From Oasisia sp. SBJ-2009 (Eukaryota; Annelida; Polychaeta; Sabellida; Siboglinidae): a stretch of 64,000 nt of DNA. The DNA is taken from NCBI GenBank assembly GCA_964017155.1, contig OZ024867.1, forward strand, positions 22,252,020 to 22,316,019, read 5' to 3'. The position numbers and the translations under genes were made by a program. Each line of letters starts with the position of its first letter. Within the stretch, counting starts at the first letter, position 1. Below, one piece after another: positions 1 to 13,375 of the stretch. Below the pieces are notes generated by a model. That model searched no databases, was not told the DNA's origin, and worked only from the letters and a program-made list of their open reading frames with translations.

Positions 1-324
1 GATCTGGATTGTGAAACCGCCATGATATGGCCATCGTTGCATAACTATAAGTAACGTATAGCAACGTTCAATATCTAAACATATTAAGCTTGATTAATGC
101 GTGTACTTATCAGATGTAGACTATGTCAATGAAACTATCATTGACATTGGTTGTGTGGTGTTTGACAATTTATGTTGTCCATTGCACCGTTGAGTCGCAT
201 TTCAGCATTTATCCAGAATTATCTTTACATTTTCCCAAACAAAATGGCAGTAATGGCGCTTGACAACAGTTACGTCATTTCCGTCATATTCAGCTGGTTC
301 CGGTGATTTCGCTTCACGACACTT
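1..324. other. No recognisable feature
   Basis: I see no coding exon, RNA gene or repeat here. The stretch lies beyond the 3' end of the minus-strand LINE remnant. Confidence 0.5.
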
Positions 325-387
325 TGAATGAATGAATGAATGAATGAATGACTGAATGAATGAATGAATGAATGAATGAATGAATGT
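325..387. repeat. (TGAA)n tail microsatellite of LINE
   Basis: About 15 copies of TGAA with one C interruption. On the minus strand this reads AATAAACATTCATTC and so on, directly after a 3' UTR-like segment. Many CR1/L2-like non-LTR elements end in short tandem repeats rather than poly(A), so I read this as the 3' terminus of the LINE at 388-2720. Confidence 0.75.
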
Positions 388-2720
388 TTATTTAACAACA
401 GCAACACAGGAATATACAACATAGTATGAAAAATAATACAATACATAATGGTAACGACAATACAATGTAATATCGGTGCTGTTGTTAAAAGGACATAGCA
501 GAAGTCATATGACTTGTAAGGCGCTATGCCCTTCTCAACTAAAATGCGTAATAGTTATAGTAAAAGTTATAAGATTCAATACAACCAACAATAATATTTT
601 TTTGCATTGTGTTAATTGTTCATAAATACGAAGAAAGTAACGTCGACTTTAAACCTGTTTAATCCAATTTAATGCCAAACCCCTTATTCCATAACATTGT
701 AACTTACTTAGCAGTATTTTATGATCAACGGTGTCAAATGCTTTCTTCAGATCAATAAAGACTCCGATAGTGCTTTCTTTTTTATCTATTGCTGAAGTTA
801 CCTTTTCGACAAATTCGGTTAACGCTAATGAAGTTGAGTGATTACTTCTGAAGCCATATTGCCCGTCAGTCAATACGTGATGATTTTCAATGAATGACAT
901 TAACCTTTTATTAAATATTTTTTCTAGTATTTTGGAGAATTGGGGTAACAGTGATATAGGTCTATAGTTAGAAAATTGGAGACGATCTCCTGATTTAAAA
1001 ACAGGAATAACTTTTGCCGTTTTCATGTCATTTGGAAATATTCCGGTGATTAATGATCTGTTAAATATATAGGTTAAAGGTCTTACAATTTGCTTTATTA
1101 CATGTTTAACAGTTTTCATGCTGATTTCGTCGTGTCCATACGAAGTCTTACTTTAATTTGCACCCTGACACAATTTCGCTTACTTCTTTCTCAGTAACGG
1201 GATACATATACATTGACTCTGATACCTGTTTTTTTTAGAAAGTCAGTCGGTTGTGTTCCTTGGCATGGCTCTATACTGTTAGATAAGATTGTACCTATGT
1301 TAACAAAGAAGTTATTGAAATGATTAGCAATTTCTTCGTTGTCTAATGTTACTCGATCGTTATCAACAATGAATTCATTTGAATATTTTGCTTCCGACTT
1401 TCTTTTGCCAATTATAGTGTTAAGAATTTTTCACGTTTCACTAGTGTTGGCCTTACACTCTTCGAGTTTCTGTCTATAATAGTTCTTTTTTTCAATACGC
1501 AAGATTTTTGTTAACTTGTTTTTGTAGTTTTTATAGCGACTTTCTGTTAACAATGACCTTCTTTTTAGAAATGCTAAGTACAAGTTATTTTTTTTAATGC
1601 AAGCATTTTTTAGGCCTCTTGATATCCAAGGTTTTTCCTTCCGTTTAGTGTTGTTTGTATACATTCTTATTTTGACAGGAGAAGTATTGTTGTAGGTGTT
1701 ACTTAGTATTTGCATAAATTGCAAGTATGCTAAATTGGGATTACATTCGTTCAGTACAGTTTCCCAGTTTGTATGGCTTAAGTCTTGTTCAAATTTGCTT
1801 AAGGCTTCATCGTCCAATGTTCTGTTATACTTCACTTTTTTATCATTATTATTGGTCACGTAAGTACTATTATCACACAGAACGAAAATTGGCATATGAT
1901 CCGTAGCATCGCTTAAAACAATGCCGCACATTTTGTTTCTGCATAGCTCAGACCAGAAAATGTTATCTATTATAGTTGCAGTCGTGCCTGTTATTCTTGT
2001 TGGCCTGGTGATCAAGGGATACAATCCAGAACTGAACATTTGATCAACGAAATGTTTCGATTCAGTTTGTTCTTCACAGTGTAATAGCTAGATCTATATT
2101 AAAATCACCACATATGTACACCACTTTACTGGTAAGATTTCCTAGTATATATGATAAATTTTCATTAAATTTGCTAAGGCTAGTATTCGGTGCTCTGTAT
2201 ATACAGCCGACATTGATTTTTGAATGTTTACTGATCTGTAGTTCAATAAAAATACTTTCGAAACATTCATCAATCGCATATGATACGTTCCGCAGGCATA
2301 TATTAGGAGATTCACAATTCCTAAGTAGAGATTCGCATACAAATATAGCAACACCACCGCCTGTTTTGTTGTTTCTGGAGTTGCAGTACAATTTGTAACC
2401 TAAAAATGCGTCATGAAAATTAGTTACTTCATTTCCATCCCAATTGTTTTCTTTAAACCAAGTTTCCCAAATTGCAATAATATGGAACTTATACTCTAGT
2501 TCTCGAAGAGTGTCCTTAATCTTATTTAAGTCTGGCTTTTAGACTCCGGGCATTGAAGTGTATAACACTCATAAAAGCCAATAAAATAATTAACGACAGC
2601 ACACACATCCTATATAACGAGTACGTCATTCTGCCCTCGTCCAGAAGGTTCAGAACAATAACATCCAAAACAAACAGAAAGCGAGATTCATTCATCCCAA
2701 TGTCAGTACGACTCCTCAAT
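388..2720 (-). mobile_element. Degenerate non-LTR retrotransposon (CR1/L2-like)
   Basis: Read on the minus strand this is one LINE in 5'-3' order: endonuclease domain (about 2600-1900), linker (about 1900-1430), reverse transcriptase start (about 1430-649), 3' UTR-like segment (648-388), then the (ATTC)n tail. The endonuclease shows NARSL near its start, GGGVAIF, GDFNID and a SDATDHMPIF segment (SDH motif). The RT shows FKSGDRLQFSNYRPISLLP and FIDLKKAFDTVDH. RT coding stops after LNWIKQV and jumps to the 3' UTR, so the part with the catalytic YxDD box is deleted. Frame breaks occur near 2550, 2085 and 1200. The element is dead. The CR1/L2 assignment is inferred from motif style. Confidence 0.88.
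649..2600 (-). pseudogene. Broken LINE ORF2 (endonuclease-reverse transcriptase)
   Basis: Coding remnants of the LINE above: endonuclease N-terminal part in 2600-2074 (two frames), endonuclease C-terminal part plus linker in frame at 2085-1431, and RT fingers/palm start at 1119-649. The product would be a target-primed reverse transcription polyprotein. Frameshifts and loss of the second half of the RT prevent function. Confidence 0.85.
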
Positions 2721-2739
2721 TCAAAACGATAATCACCTC

Positions 2740-3011
2740 TGGCGTTATGTGTGTATGTTGTATTTTATTTTTTGTATTTGTAAAATGAAGACCACAATTA
2801 CAATTTAACTTTAATTTTAAAATTATATTATAGAATTTATCTTGTATTTTATTATGATTGATGTTCACTTACTGTTTTAATAATGAATTTATTAGCATTT
2901 TTTTTATTTCTCTACTCTGTATTTTATATTTTTATGACGACGAACGCTGCAAAATGAATTTCCCGGTTCGGGACAATAAAGTGTTATTGTATTGTATTGT
3001 ATTGTATTGTT
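2740..3011 (+). mobile_element. 3' tail of a second retroelement
   Basis: A + strand segment ends in TTTCCCGGTTCGGGACAATA, AAGTG and then four to five copies of TATTG (2981-3011). An AATAAA-like signal followed by a pentanucleotide tail is typical of a non-LTR or SINE 3' end. No coding part is visible, so this is a 5'-truncated insertion abutting the minus-strand LINE. The 5' limit is uncertain. Confidence 0.5.
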
Positions 3012-3603
3012 TGCCCGATCAGTACTGCTAAAGTTTGTTGAAAACTGTGCAGGGGTGAAATATCTGCACTGTGTAGGCAAATCATTATACAATAAACATT
3101 CAGTGTCTATTTCGTGTTCATAAAAGAGTTCAATATGTACAGGCATTATGAGTATTCGTCGTTTAATGATTTTGCATTTACGTGCTTTTAATCACGATCT
3201 CTTACCACCAAAAGCAAAGCTGAAGAGCCAATAATCATATATAATTAACCTCTCATCTGATGGTATACAATTGACCAAACTATATGTCATATTCAGAAAC
3301 AATAATTACTAGTCCCTTAGGCTTAAAATTATCAAACATAAGATATTATCATCATGGCAATACGTTCGTAATTTAAACAAATTGCTACCATGTGTCATAG
3401 TCCATACAATACAGGCACCATAGTATTATTTGGTTGAATACGACAGTACAGAAAATACCAAAATGCCATGGTGACGATATCATGCGTTTCTGCGAGCTCG
3501 ACTGTCGAAATTAGTTTAGCCATTATCCAGAAGGTGGCACCGCTGTTTTGGCCAAGCATCAAAACATGGAAGTGACGTTTACGCGAGCTTCTAGGAGGGC
3601 AAA
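3012..3603. other. Upstream region of SUCLA2
   Basis: No exon or repeat recognised. This stretch should hold the SUCLA2 promoter and 5' UTR. No TATA box is evident at a fixed distance from the ATG. Confidence 0.5.
3568..3577 (+). promoter_or_regulatory. Possible ETS/CRE composite site
   Basis: GGAAGTGACG lies 27 nt upstream of the SUCLA2 ATG. This string joins an ETS core (GGAA) to a CRE-like half-site (TGACG), a combination common in TATA-less housekeeping and mitochondrial gene promoters of animals. It may lie within the transcript. A ten-base match is weak evidence. Confidence 0.3.
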
Positions 3604-6600
3604 ATGGCGTCTGCACTCATCAAAACTGTTCGCGTTGCAAACAAACTATGCTTTACGCACACACCTCGTGTAAGTATCATTTTAATGTGCTTATCGTTGA
3701 GATAAATAGCTATTGAACACAACCACATTTGTATGTTTATGCTTCGAAGCGTTGTCACTGTAAATGAAGGATAACTTGTTTACTGGTTGATAGGCCTCCG
3801 ATTCGCCGGTCGTTAAAGCACAAATGTTACGTTTGACGCTAATTTTATAATAAATTAACACTTAAATCAAGCAATCCTTTTTGAGGTAAACAGTTTGTTT
3901 TATGTGGTATGATGCTGTTAATTTTAGGTTGATAGGAATTTGTTCTAACGGGCATGTTTATCTGACAGCAGACTCGCCCAAGGTCAAGGACAAAGCCGGA
4001 GATTTATTAGCTGTGTTTAGATTGGACTTACTTACTGCATCACAGTTGATTTTGTGCATAATTTTACAAGAGTCATGCCAAACTCTTTCCAGGATAACTA
4101 GTGTAACGTTACGGACATTTCAAAGCACTTCTACAATACTGTAAAATGACGTAATTCCTGAATGGCACTGATTGACAGATTAATCTTGCAGTGTCACAGT
4201 GACTTTGCTTGAACCCAGATGGCATGCTACTGCAAAACAATGGCATTCTTGTTGATAAGACACTCCCCTAATGTTAAACCAGGGTAAACAATGGTGTTTG
4301 CTGACTGAAAGTATGTTGGATTGAGTGAATACTAGTTAGTATTTAAGTAAAATTTGATAAGTAACATGGATAATGTTATACTCTTCTTCCATATACTGGA
4401 CTGGGCATTAAAAGGGGATATGGACGTTATGTCCCAAGTCACATATGTCCTAGACAATATGTCCTAAATTTATTATTACGTTTTTATGTCATTTTTGCAC
4501 ATTAGTGTTAACATAAATATGTTGATATATATTAACACTAATGCCGGCACTTTTTGTAGAACATTTCAAGTCCATTTCATGTTTAACTGTCACTTAGCAT
4601 CTTGTTTTTGGGATATATCGTCCACAATAATTGGGACATAAGTGACTTGGAACATAAGCGACTTGGGACATAAGTTACATAACGTCTATAACTCATTAAA
4701 AGTCCAATCGAAGTTTGTGTGCTTGGGGTGGGGGTGGTGTGTGCTCTCTTAAAACAATTTGAAAATACTAAAATAATTTGAGAAACTATAACTACAGTTA
4801 AAATAACGATCTCTGTTAAATGCAATAAATTACGTCTTAATTATTTACACTGTGTTCTCGTTATCACCACACATAACAATTCAATGAAAAAACCAAACTG
4901 TGAGGCAGTCAAATTACTTTTATGTTTTAAATAGCAATTCCAGTCAGTATTTTATTGATAATTGGTTTTGATGTGTCTTATGTTCGATTTCGGGGGAAAT
5001 TCTTTGTGTATAACGTAAGGAAATGCCTTCAGTCAGATCATTCTTACAGGTCCTTTTCTGGCTTGTATTAGGCATTCCTGCCTCTGTCTTGCGCATTGTT
5101 TTGAGACTGTGCATACGTATGCGTCTAAAGGTGACATAGTCCATAGTAGATGTGGTGCAATAAAATAATTTTTATAGGATGATTTTTCCATAGTTTATCA
5201 ATTTTAACTTCAAATGATTGAACTGATGGAGCATCTACCACAGATAGGGCTTTATGCAGGATAAAATTATTGCCAGTCACACATGTTTTGGTGGACACAT
5301 GGATGTTAACTGTTGAGCTAGTTTACAGACTTTCAAATGTGCCTGATGACCTGAAATGGGTTACAAACACACATGTGACACCATTTACACTCACTTTCAA
5401 GGCATAAGTAACACAATATTGATGGTTTTGGAAAACCTTTTTTGCTCCTTCTTTTTTTTACCCGTCCACCTATATTTCTTCCCGTCCATATTCATTTTTA
5501 ACTGTCCAAATGACGGGTGGACGAGTCTCTACATAAAGCTATGACCACAGACTGTGGCAGACTATTCCAGTAGATCAGTATATAAATGATTTTTTTTGGA
5601 TGTTTAATCATCATCATGTGCATTTGCATATGCTGCTACACATTTTACTACTTAAAGAATTTTTCTGTTTCACGTAAACTGAGCAACTACGATGCTAACT
5701 TTTAAAATCCTGTGATCAATGACCAAGATAACCCAGCAAACAAGGAACCATTTCTGAACCAGTTGGCTTCATAATTACCGCTCCACCAGTACGTGTTTTC
5801 ATGTGTATTCACGTGAATATACATGTTCTGTCTGTTGTCACGAGTTTGACACAAGTCGTACTGGGTCAGAACTGGTACGGTTTCACTGGTACGTGTCATC
5901 ACGTGAAAAACTCATGATTTCACGGTAAACACGTGTTGACACACCAAATTTGTTCACATAATCCGGTGAATTCACGTGAATTGAGCCAGTTGAACCCGTG
6001 AATTCACTTACAGAACATGTGAAATCATTCGTCGTTGTTTGCTGGGTTACGTTAACTTTCGGTGGAAATTCTTTGTGTATAACATAAGGAAATGCCTTCA
6101 GTCAGATCATCGTCATGTGCATTTGCGTATGCTGCTACACAATTCACTACTGAAATAATGTTTCTGTTTCACGTAAACTGAGCAACTATGGTGCCAACTT
6201 TTTTTAATCCTGTGATCAATGATCGAGATAACCTAACAATATTTCTGGTTGTGATTTTTCAGATACTAGGGGGCGCCACCTCCCGACTGCCGAACCTGCA
6301 CAGTCATGAGCAACGGAGGAATGCGCTGTCTATCCACGAGTATGATGCAATGGGCCTGCTGAAGAAGTTTGACATTAAAACGCCCAAATTCACAGTGGCG
6401 TCAACACCAGATGAGGTCTTCACCATAGCTAAAGAACTAGGTAAGACAGCTACAGAGCTTGGTCAGATAGCTACATAATTGGGTAAGATAGCTAAGAACT
6501 GGGTGATATAGCTACATAACTGGGTGATATAGCTACATAACTGGGTAAGATAGCTACAGAATTGGCACACATGCACACAAACAACACACTACACACACAC

Positions 6601-9600
6601 AACAAACACACACACACACAAACCGGTTATTGTTGTTAGATGTATGGTCTTAAAGCGACATGATCAGTTTGTTGCTTTTTATTGCAAAATCATGTTAATC
6701 AGTATAAGTTATAACTATTGTAGCCTGTAGCGTGCTGACCGCCAATAAATGTTTTATCGAAACAGAACAGACTTCGTAATGTTAAACATCGAATGTTTAT
6801 AAGAATCCCGACGCTGTCACTCAAATCGCCGCAAGTGACACCCACCCTTTGACCTTTACCAACTGGGAGCTGTGCACCTGGCTGGGTGTGGCGTTAGTGG
6901 CGTCAACTTGTGTTCACGTGATACTGCATCGCGTTATCATGCATTTCCTTCTGGGCGTTTAGCCACGCCTACAACGGTTTCGAAAACGCCTCGTGGTCGA
7001 TGTGTAAACAGTAAGCGGCTAAGCGCCCTTACTGCGTCTATTTTCAACCCCTGTTGGTACATGAAAACATCTTTTGACGGTCTGTATGTTATAATAGGTA
7101 TAATTTGTACCGTATAACATGATTTTGCAATAAAAATAAAAAGCCACAAACAGACCATGTCGCTTTAAGTCTTGACCGTTGTCCACTAGGTAAAAGCACT
7201 GGTACAAAGGACGTGGTCATCAAGGCGCAGGTGTTGGCCGGGGGGCGTGGAAAGGGCTACTTTGAGAGTGGTCTTAAAGGTGGAGTCAAGATTGTTTTCG
7301 AGTAAGTACACTGCATTTTCGGGTCATTGTTTCTGTGTTCAAATTTGTATCTGTTGAATTAGTTGAAATAATTTTGATTGTTCGGATGGAATGTGTATTT
7401 TTCATTTGAAATAAAATATAAAGTTATGCTGTATATTTACAAATGACAATGGTAATATAAAATGTATCATTTCAGCATTATAACGAATGTTGCTATTACG
7501 TGTATTGGAGTAATTCTGTCTTTGCAGCAGGAAGTGTTAAAACAGATGCTATGATATTTAGTTTCTATACAGAAGTAAAAATCACCAAAATCGTCCCATC
7601 TGTCTTTAGATGGCACTCACGCAAATGTCAAATCACGACTTATCACTCATTTGGTCAGCCAAGGTCATATATATATACACACATATATGCATGGTTGATG
7701 CATTAAAAAATTATATATACAACTTTAAAATAAAATACAAGTTACCTATAGATGTTTTCTAATATATACATTACTGTAGTGAGGAGTGGTGGTCGCGCGG
7801 TAGAGTGCCGGACTGTCAATCGAGGGGACAGTGGTTCAATCCCGCCTACCGCCGTTTCGAAACTTAGACAATTTTGTTCACCCCACATTGCCTGTTTCTT
7901 TCGGAAGAGACACTAAAAGCCAGTGGTCCCATCTATCTGGTGTCTATGCCAGGGGAAGTAAAAGATCTCACACAGGGGGTAAACGTGTACCCTGTAGTGG
8001 ACTCACTAATTCTAGAGAAGGATAACAACTCTGAAAACCAAGCTCGACAATACTCTAGTCACAAACATGTGGCTAACATGTGACATAACAGTGATGAGCT
8101 AACCATAAGAAGAAGAAGTATATGGGATATGTCGTCTTGCAGTGCAGACGAGGCCAAGGCAGTGAGTGCCAAGATGCTGGGTCAGAAGATCTTCACGAAG
8201 CAGACAGGCGAGGGGGGTCGACTGTGTAGCAAGGTGACAGTGTGTGAGAGGCTGTACACACGCAGAGAGTACTACTTCGCCATCCTTATGGACCGCAAGT
8301 TTGGGGTAAGTACCCCGGGGGTAGGGTAGGGTAGGGGCGACACATGTTTGTTCAGGGTTCAACGGTATCTTCTAGAAGCCACTTGTCCAATGCTGACTAG
8401 TACCAACTCAAGTTTACTTCGGTTAGCCTCGTTATCCAAACCAAGGTTCAGGTGGCAATGTCGAGCACTGCTGTTTCACTAGGGGATCCTTCTTGTAATG
8501 CTATGTAATATGGTGTAATATGGTGTAATACAATGTAATACTTCATCCCCCTTCCTCTTCCCAGGGTCCAGTCATCATTGCCAGTTCCCAAGGAGGGATG
8601 AGTATTGAGGATGTGGCCCGAGATAATCCAGAGGCTCTCATCACGGAGCCGGTCGACATCGAGCAGGGAATGACCGACGAGATTTCCATGAGGGTTGTCA
8701 AGGCGATTGGCTTCGAGGGGAAACAGGCAGAACAGGTAAGCACCAGGGTTTGGGTTCTTCCGGAAGAAATCTATTTCTACCTACTACTCACGTTTTGCAA
8801 GGGATCACTATTTAGGGCGGTATTATATTTTACGGCATGTGTATCACACAAAAACGAAAAACAGCGTGTATTCGAGGACATGTTTATTTCCTGAATTTCA
8901 TTGCTATATACCAAATGTGAACAATAGGTAACACGCGTTCTGCCATCAAAGAAGCAGACCCCCAAAATGGAGGTTTTCCCCAGACCCAAAAAACGGAGGT
9001 TTCAGAAGTCATGAAAATGTCCCAAACAGTTCAATTACCAGCAGCAACAACTGTCAGTAGTTTGTGTGTGACCCACGTGATGCAATCACAGCCTGGCAAC
9101 GGCGTCTCATGCTTCCAATGAGTCTCTGGATGGATGCTATTTTAAGATTGTTCCATTACAAACATTGTGTGATCCTTAGCAAATTTTGAGTAGTATATTA
9201 TTTCTGGGACATATGGAAGGAAAGTCTTTTGTCCGGAGAAAAAGGGTTTTCCAGAAGAAAGTGGGAGATTGGTTTATACAATAGAAACCTTTCTTATGTA
9301 ATATATTTTTATTGATTTTGTTTAATATAATACTATATAATTATTAACCAATAATGTAAGGATAACATAAGCATAAATACATATATTTTCATGTTAATAT
9401 TTTGCATAAGACTTGTATTATCAGTCGACTAAAACACACCCACAAGGCTCCCTTTGATCACCCACCGTAGACCATATGGGGCATGCCACAATGACACAGT
9501 TAATCCATTCAATATCCGTTGAAATATTGACCATCGATACATCTCTGGTAAGCACGGGGCCAGGGTGTTCAATGTTTAAAATAATTTGTATATCTAGACC

Positions 9601-12008
9601 CAGTTGTCGCTGCCCGACTATGTTACCGCTGGGTCAGAGTATATTGTATATGGGTTTTTACCTGAAATAAATGTATTTGTATTCGTATTCGTTACCGCTG
9701 GGTCAGTAACTTACCGAGTTACTGGTCCACCAGCGTCTGAAAGAAGCATCGTGTTCACAGTAGTGATTGTAATATCAGCTCGTTGTTAAAATGAACCATC
9801 AGAAGAAGTGGTTTTATTACATATTTTGTGTTCTAATGTATGTTTTTGATACATTCATGTTATATTCATTTTGGAAATAAAGATTCAAATTGAATTTTAG
9901 GGTTACTCAAGTAAAAGAATATCTTATGTCTGGCTGTTGATGTAATACCACAATAAGTTGTTCATCCACCATTACCAACGAAAGAGTACCCAATAGAAAT
10001 GGCATTGTGTTTGTTTCTCTGTGAGGATTTGGTTATTAGAAAATTAAAGATGTATTTGTATAGCTATAGCGCACCAGAGCTGTCAAATTGTGACAAATGT
10101 CACTCTGTGTTTCCTGTGTTATAGACAGGCCTCATTTTCATTAGTAATGCAATCCAGGCAAATCAGTGTCTGGTTTTAGTATAAATTAAGGGGTGTCAGG
10201 TTAGAGATTGAATTGTTGGAAAATGGTATATTAGAATTTCACTCGGCACGTGTGCGAATGAAGGCTAATTAATGTCTGGAAATGTGAATATTCTAGTAGA
10301 AAAAACCTTGCAGAGAATGGAGGAAAGGTTATCATTGCCACTCTCAAATGTGGTCTTACATCTGGTAGAAGGTTTAGCATTAGACACAGACATAAGACAC
10401 TTGTCCTGTGCAGTGTCCTGTTATAATATAATTATAATAATAATACAGTTTTTATATAGCGCTAATTCCCGCATGGCGGATCGATGCGCTGCACAAGAAA
10501 TATACCAAAATTAATGTATGTTACTAAATAGAAATGTAAATTATATAAATTAATATAAATCATACTAATTTTGGGTTTTAAGATGCACTAAGAAACCTTT
10601 GTACGTAAATGATATAAATAAATTAAAAATAAATTAAATTAAACACTGCTTTTAAGATATATAATATAGTACTAAAACATGGTATGCAAATTATATAAAT
10701 TAATATAAAATTAAAACCTTTTATAAAAATGTGTACGTAAATATATATATAAATCTATAAATTAACCTAAAACATAAACACTAATTAAAATATTATTACA
10801 CTAAAAAGAAATTCTGAAGCAATGTAAGGATATACTTTTTATTCAACTGTCCTGTTCTGATGTGTCCAGGCGAAGCTCTACGTGGAGCGACTCTACGCCC
10901 TCTTCATGGAGCACGACTGCACCATGATTGAGATCAACCCAATGGCAGAGGACGCCACCGGGCAAGGTAAGAGGGGACGCCGCGACTTATATACATATCA
11001 TATGATACCATACCATACCATACCATACCACACCACACCACACCACACCACACCACACCACACCACACCACACCACACCACACCACACCACACCACACCA
11101 CACCACACCACACCACACCACACCACACCACATCATATCAATACTGTGGACTTTTCCTGGACATGTTCTGGACGAATTGACTGTCGGAATTGTACAATTT
11201 ATGACATTAATTTTTAAACTGTTTTCCTATAATGCAAGCAGCTTGTTTTTTATTGTATATATGTTTTTAGAAACACTGATAATGAATGATGTCACCCTTT
11301 TTATTAATACTATAATGAATATATATATATATATATATGTATGTATATATATATATATTATTTTTAATGTTGCTTTATTAACATTAGTAGTATTGTTTTA
11401 GCATGATGTTTTATATGTGTCTGATGAACACAATGATATAAAAGTGCCATGAGCGCCACCACGTGGCAGATACCGGCGCTATAAAATTGCCATTATTATT
11501 ATTATTAATCATGTGTATGTGTGACGTTGCGCTCAGTGTACTGCATGGACTGCAAGATCAACTTTGATGAGAATGCGGAGTATCGCCAGAAGGATATCTT
11601 CAAGTTGCGGGACTGGACCCAAGAAGACGAGCGAGACAAGATCGCCGCAGCAGCGAACCTCAACTACATCGCCCTCAGTGGCTCCATCGGGTGTCTCGGT
11701 GAGTTACTAGTAGCGTTGGTTTCGTTGCCAGCACAATCGGATATTTTTCGGGGTTTGTTCGTATCTGAGTGATTGGTTTAATTATTTCGCAGTACTTAGA
11801 GATCTCTCATTTGAACCTTTGCTCATATGTCGTTCATGACTTGCCGTTATGCCAGCTCATGCAACTGTATAAATGAGCGCTTTGAACAGTCCCGAGGACT
11901 GTGTACTTCACTAACATAGCAGCGCTACATGAGAACCCCGCTGTTAACAGTTTGCCTTGATTTTTATTTATATACAAATCTTAGCAGAATTGTCTGTTGT
12001 AATGTTAT

Positions 12009-12081
<73 letters not shown>

Positions 12082-13317
12082 TAGAACCTGTCTTGTAGGG
12101 ACACATGTCCAGCCAAGCAAAAGTGTCCCTACATTGCAGGTGTCCTCTCATCACAGGGAGAGGAATTTGCAGCATTTTTCCCAAACATACAATTTTTATT
12201 TAAATCCACATTACAACATACATAAATCACTTTTATACCCACAGTTATAATACCCATACAAATTAAGTGTAATAATATATCATTTAATATTACAGTAGAA
12301 TCCCTCATTTAAGACAGTTTTGGATTAATTCATAATAATTAATGTCCATAATAGCATGTATGCTTTTGAAAACAAAGTAAGTATTAAAATGCACAAAATA
12401 CAAATTAGAAAATAATTAAATGAGACGACACATTAACAACAATATTTGCATATATTTTGTGTGACATGTTTCATTTAAGTTTAATTTTGAATAGTTTTTA
12501 CAATATAATAAATTATTATTATCTGATTGTGATTTAAAATTTGGTCTGAGGGGCTAAAAAGTGCTGCCACCTTACGGCGTCTGGGTAATCACGCAGCGGT
12601 CGCCATTTTGTTTATCGTTTCAGCGGCGCAAAACGATCATTTACTTTCTAATCTAACCATGAAAACGACTTCTTACAGTCGTCAAACTTCTTGTCTGATA
12701 ACTTATATACACATGCACACGGCTAGGTTACAAAATAAAATAATTTAAATTCACTTAAAGAATACAATTCACAAATCAAAATCGTGGTAACTCGACATCA
12801 CCGGCGCCGGTAACGTGCAGGCCGAGGATTACCGTGGGGTAACGTCAATATTTTTCGCGGCGTCACTACATAAATGAGATTCAGAAATGTTGGTTTTACC
12901 TAAACTAACATGAAACTTAGCATAAACTCAGTATCTTACGTTTGTTATCGCTCGACATATCTAGAAACTTGGGAGACAAATTTAATAAGTGTGGCTCTAT
13001 AGATCGATTGCGGGAGCGACTGAAATGGGTCACCAACTGTGAGTCGAGATCCCGCGCGCTTTCTCCGTTCCCAGCATCCATTGTACTGAACAGGAAATGG
13101 TCGCCGCCATCTTTAAAATATTATCTAAATTTATTTTTCAAAATAAAGTTAACTGTCCGCCCTAGCAGGTGAAAAATAACAAAAAATTGCTGTCCGCGTC
13201 CACCAGGTGGCCGCTCATCTCAGGGACATTTACGTTGAAAAGTGATCGGGACATCGGAAAACTGTCCGTACATAGCAGGTGGTCGCTCATCGCGGGGGCC
13301 GCTGAAGACAGGTTCTA

Positions 13318-13375
<58 letters not shown>

